64,000 nt of DNA from Ustilago trichophora. Its lineage: Eukaryota > Basidiomycota > Ustilaginomycetes > Ustilaginales > Ustilaginaceae. Both the position numbers and the translations under genes were made by a program. Shown here piece after piece: positions 62,201 to 64,000 of the stretch. A model generated the notes under the pieces. The model was not told where the DNA came from, ran no database searches, and was given only the letters and a program-made list of their open reading frames with translations. The stretch spans positions 434,001 through 498,000 of the forward strand of contig OOIN01000021.1 of NCBI GenBank assembly GCA_900323505.1, given 5' to 3'. Position 1 is the first letter of the stretch, and every line of letters begins with the position of its first letter.

Positions 62201-62694
62201 TGCTCTGGACGCAGTGGCAATCCAAGAACTCGGCACACAAGATCCGAGACCTGATCAACGGCCTGGGTGGAGATGCGCTCAAGAACAAGCTTCGAAGTCT
62301 TGTCGAGCGAGCGGAACGCGCCACATCATCCGCCGCAGCTACCAGCGATGAAGCCGTCGCCGCATCGATCGCAGAAGCCGAAGAAGCTCTGCGATACGTC
62401 AATTCGCACACCTCTGGCCACAGGGACGATCTCCTCCTCGCTTCTGTAGCCGGTACACCCATATACGAAGCAGCCGATGGAACCCTCGAGGTCGAATTTG
62501 AGGATACCACAGACGAAGCTACCAAAGAAGCGGTCATCAAACAGCTCGAAGCCAACTATGAGAACCCAGATTCTGCAGCAGAGTGCCTGCGCTCGATGGA
62601 AGCAAGACAGGCGAAGGACGGTGAGGAGGCCGAGAGAAAAGCTCAGGAACAGGCAATGCATTTTGCTCGGTTGAGGTCAAAGGGCATTCGTTAG
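59299..62694 (+). CDS. GH47 alpha-1,2-mannosidase, type II membrane protein
   Basis: 1131 residues from the ATG at 59299. An unusually long Ser/Pro-rich cytosolic N-terminus of about 210 residues precedes one membrane helix (residues about 214-236; KLIVFLLVALIVSVQILMVG), giving type II topology. The catalytic GH47 domain spans about 428-915: RNAFIHAWEGYKKYAWGHDE, GWGASIVDALDTLLVM, HLACFSGGMMGLG, ESFTFAETFKYYYLLFS, and TEAHPL, whose Thr binds the essential calcium. A 215-residue acidic, Ala/Glu-rich extension follows. Family members trim alpha-1,2-linked mannose from N-glycans in the ER or Golgi; the membrane anchor and complete motifs fit that role better than an EDEM-type lectin. The long N- and C-terminal extensions are atypical. 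Confidence 0.93.
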   Translation: MALQERLLANGQEQPSSITDTLSQSSSSSSSPRQALAASPTRTSIPVQSPPSPISTIEQQPPTIPADQHGHLEVDRQSSLPGTAHTNSLNPSLDSIPPFNTASQQDSKDTSSASPPDSSLHTSPPSNVGALDAILPSSALRQRKTATQRSNLENNAGDTDAIPHPDTKSSTNSPQKHDNMFGSTPTASYLPLNARHVGPPTSSYLISWIANHKKLIVFLLVALIVSVQILMVGPIVMDMEPVKKFKSEGWPALKPPKWFQPSAESPESWYPSSTNAEAQLPVSDKEGELGPNSFPPVLSDTTFQGRPVSQASLYKDNNPHRGELPTYLEAVLNRDPVHQPPPWPHKAPSLTPEIWTTRTWTERSKTEASDADRPETQPQEADWRKAPWDGWKAPVAELSRPAKALPKVQYAFEDPTRHSGHRNDPARDELVAHRQKMVRNAFIHAWEGYKKYAWGHDELKPVSKSAEDPFNGWGASIVDALDTLLVMDLPKEYDLARQHVRDIDFRLIGGGRSAYGSADGRIPVFETAIRYLGGFVSAYDLSGDVLMRDRAEELAQLILPAFDTVTGVPVGRIKPETSANHSAPHPVTSGSVILAEAGSLLLEFTRLWQVTGNRTYFDRVQRTTDWLDHNMTAAGRVETLFPTMVYPERNISYGTISFGGMADSYYEYLIKEHQLLGGRLSQYSRMYSDAIEGAKKLLISRIDTVPGVNLLTIGELSNSRYTAKLEHLACFSGGMMGLGSRMMAERADDIELAKGITGTCWWAYNSSTTGIGPENLIFYTSDDDDRFDMISLPDGTSRRGKPRGSPIVGVRSVHTSYLNRPETIESVFYMWRITGDPAWQERGWQMFASWVTHCMTDAGFSAIYDVNRSPADWMDSMESFTFAETFKYYYLLFSPPELISLDEYVFTTEAHPLLTPKDGKWGRAGHGSKKFWDANASEDSHLPSPTSGSYSGGEREQVGGLTNNQKQMLWTQWQSKNSAHKIRDLINGLGGDALKNKLRSLVERAERATSSAAATSDEAVAASIAEAEEALRYVNSHTSGHRDDLLLASVAGTPIYEAADGTLEVEFEDTTDEATKEAVIKQLEANYENPDSAAECLRSMEARQAKDGEEAERKAQEQAMHFARLRSKGIR

Positions 62695-63176
62695 ATCATA
62701 TACTCCAGCATTCTCTTTTTTTCGTTTCACAATGACATGGACTTTCATTGTTGATCGCATCATCTTGTGTCATACGATCTAGTATTGTATGCTCGTGATT
62801 GAGGTGATGTGAGTGAAATGGTCGTGTGCTTCGCGTGCACGGTTCATTTGTAGAGTGCAAGAGTGCAAGGCGGAAATTCCGAGTTACGAGAATACAAAAG
62901 TGGAGAGACAGCTAAAGCAATCATCACTGTATGTCCAACTGTTAGTCTCTCACCTTCACCATCACCATCTTTAAGACTTTACTAGATCACGGGTTTGGCA
63001 CAGCTAGAACCGCACTTAGCAAAGTGCTGTCTCAGGAACCATTTTCATACCAGCGCCCCTTTGCTACTCTTGTCATGTCGCGGTAGAGTCCAAGGTCCAG
63101 CCTTTCCTGTTCGACCATCTCAGCTCTTTTCAAGCCAGGATCAGCTATCTCTGCATAGTGCACTGGATACCAGCAT
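62695..63176. other. Spacer between mannosidase and TRAPPC8 genes
   Basis: 482 bases comprising a 3' flank and a promoter. Nothing else recognised. Confidence 0.6.
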
Positions 63177-64000
63177 ATGAGCGATCTACGCATTCACGCG
63201 GCCTTATCGCCGCGTGTAGCCGTCCTCTCCAGTCCAGACGTCGACCGCGTCGTCCAGCTCAACGGCATCCCAGATCTATCAACTCTCTTACGACCCTTCG
63301 AGTTTTCGGTCGAGCGTCTCTCTGTGCGCACCTCGCAGCTCGAAACACGTGTCTGCGATCGGTTCCCACTTCGCTTCGATTCGTACTCGCTCTTCAATCC
63401 GGAAGCTGCCAGCGCTATCAGCTCGTCTCACTCGCAACCGCTTCCCAGACCTTCAGCGGTGGGTAGAACCAACGAGGAGCTTTTGGATCGAGTCAACCAC
63501 CTCATCGCTACCAACATCAAGAAATGGGATGCTCAGGTTCCGAGGCCAGTCTCCACAGCCAGGAGCTCTACGCTCAAGGGGCAGAGGGATGGAGACGACG
63601 ACGAAGGGAATGATCGGAACGAGGTCTTGGACGAAGCTCTGGCAAAGTTGCAACGAGGCTCTGTCGAAGAGACTGCACCATGGTTCGCTGCGGTTCAGCA
63701 GCTTGTGTTTGGTCAGCGAGCGATTGCAAAGCACGAGTCGTTTGGTCATCCTGTCGCTGTCCTCATGGCCGTTTCATCCGCCTCGCCTGACCCGATGAAC
63801 GACTTTGCCAAGCTCTACGAAGCTACGACCCAGTCTTCGCCCTTTCCGGCCCATCCCTCCCTCAACCCAGATACGCTCAAGTATTATGTTCTTATCCACG
63901 ACGTACGCACATCAGGATCGGACCTCGTCAGCTCAAAAGAGATCTTGGAACAGATCAAAAAGACGTACGGCCTTCACTGCTGTCTTTTGGCCATCAACAG
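63177..64000 (+). CDS. TRS85: TRAPPC8/Trs85 TRAPP-complex subunit, 5' part
   Basis: An ATG at 63177 opens a frame that stays open to the window end (274 complete codons), so the 3' part lies outside. The N-terminus begins MSDLRIHAALSPRVAVLSSP. TRAPPC8/Trs85 features are visible: ESFGHPVAVLMAVSSASPDP, then FPAHPSLNPDTLKYYVLIHD, and EQIKKTYGLHCCLLAIN near the edge, the family's conserved N-terminal block. An acidic, Arg-rich insert (GDDDEGNDRNE) interrupts it. Trs85 is the specific subunit of TRAPPIII, the Ypt1/Rab1 exchange factor acting in autophagy and ER-Golgi traffic. The family identification is by remembered motif pattern. Confidence 0.82.
   Translation, partial: MSDLRIHAALSPRVAVLSSPDVDRVVQLNGIPDLSTLLRPFEFSVERLSVRTSQLETRVCDRFPLRFDSYSLFNPEAASAISSSHSQPLPRPSAVGRTNEELLDRVNHLIATNIKKWDAQVPRPVSTARSSTLKGQRDGDDDEGNDRNEVLDEALAKLQRGSVEETAPWFAAVQQLVFGQRAIAKHESFGHPVAVLMAVSSASPDPMNDFAKLYEATTQSSPFPAHPSLNPDTLKYYVLIHDVRTSGSDLVSSKEILEQIKKTYGLHCCLLAIN

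Noticed and set aside
1..64000. Mobile elements, CRISPR arrays, biosynthetic or effector gene clusters
   Set aside because: No transposase, reverse transcriptase, integrase, long terminal repeats, spaced repeat arrays, or grouped secondary-metabolism or effector genes were seen. The microsatellites do not form spacer-separated arrays.

Overview
This window is nuclear DNA of a basidiomycete fungus, most likely an Ustilaginales smut or a related yeast (Ustilago, Sporisorium or Pseudozyma type). The case rests on large mostly intron-poor genes with serine/alanine/glutamine-rich linkers, short GT...AG introns where they occur, long pyrimidine-rich leaders full of CT/GA and CA microsatellites, and an exclusively fungal gene set. 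Species was not determined. I see no CRISPR, prophage, transposon or secondary-metabolite cluster.

Layout from left to right: the 3' part of an Xaa-Pro aminopeptidase (+); an intron-containing tRNA (-); a Zn2Cys6 regulator (-) with an intron inside its zinc cluster; a 2.4-kb gene-free stretch; a PPR-like mitochondrial protein (-); a bifunctional 4-amino-4-deoxychorismate (PABA) synthase (+); a divergent indoleamine 2,3-dioxygenase family protein (-) with a presequence-like N-terminus; an ankyrin protein (-); a cyclophilin (+) with two in-frame starts; an orphan single-pass membrane protein (-); a La RNA-binding protein (+); 3-ketodihydrosphingosine reductase (-, five exons reconstructed here); Golgi tether subunit COG2 (+); a germinal-centre Ste20-like kinase (-, three exons); a mitochondrial oxaloacetate-type carrier (+); the ER cargo receptor SURF4/Erv29 (+, two exons); a large orphan protein (+); a secreted M28 aminopeptidase (-); a 6.2-kb gene desert; a second Zn2Cys6 regulator (+); a GH47 alpha-mannosidase (+); and the start of TRAPPC8/Trs85 (+), cut by the window end.

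The genes are mostly ordinary cell functions and do not form an operon-like system. The loosest theme is the secretory pathway: sphingolipid reductase, COG2, SURF4, GH47 and TRAPPC8 all lie in the right-hand 40 kb. The most striking unexplained signal is in the non-coding DNA. The heptamer TACTGTA (or its complement TACAGTA) occurs at least 31 times, every one I found being intergenic, against about 8 expected for the whole window on both strands. It includes a 29-bp cluster of overlapping palindromes at 41981-42009. Other signals worth checking are an AAAGGCCC-box cluster with a TATA box and no gene, a tRNA with mixed Arg/Cys features, and five homopolymer runs of 25-40 bases.
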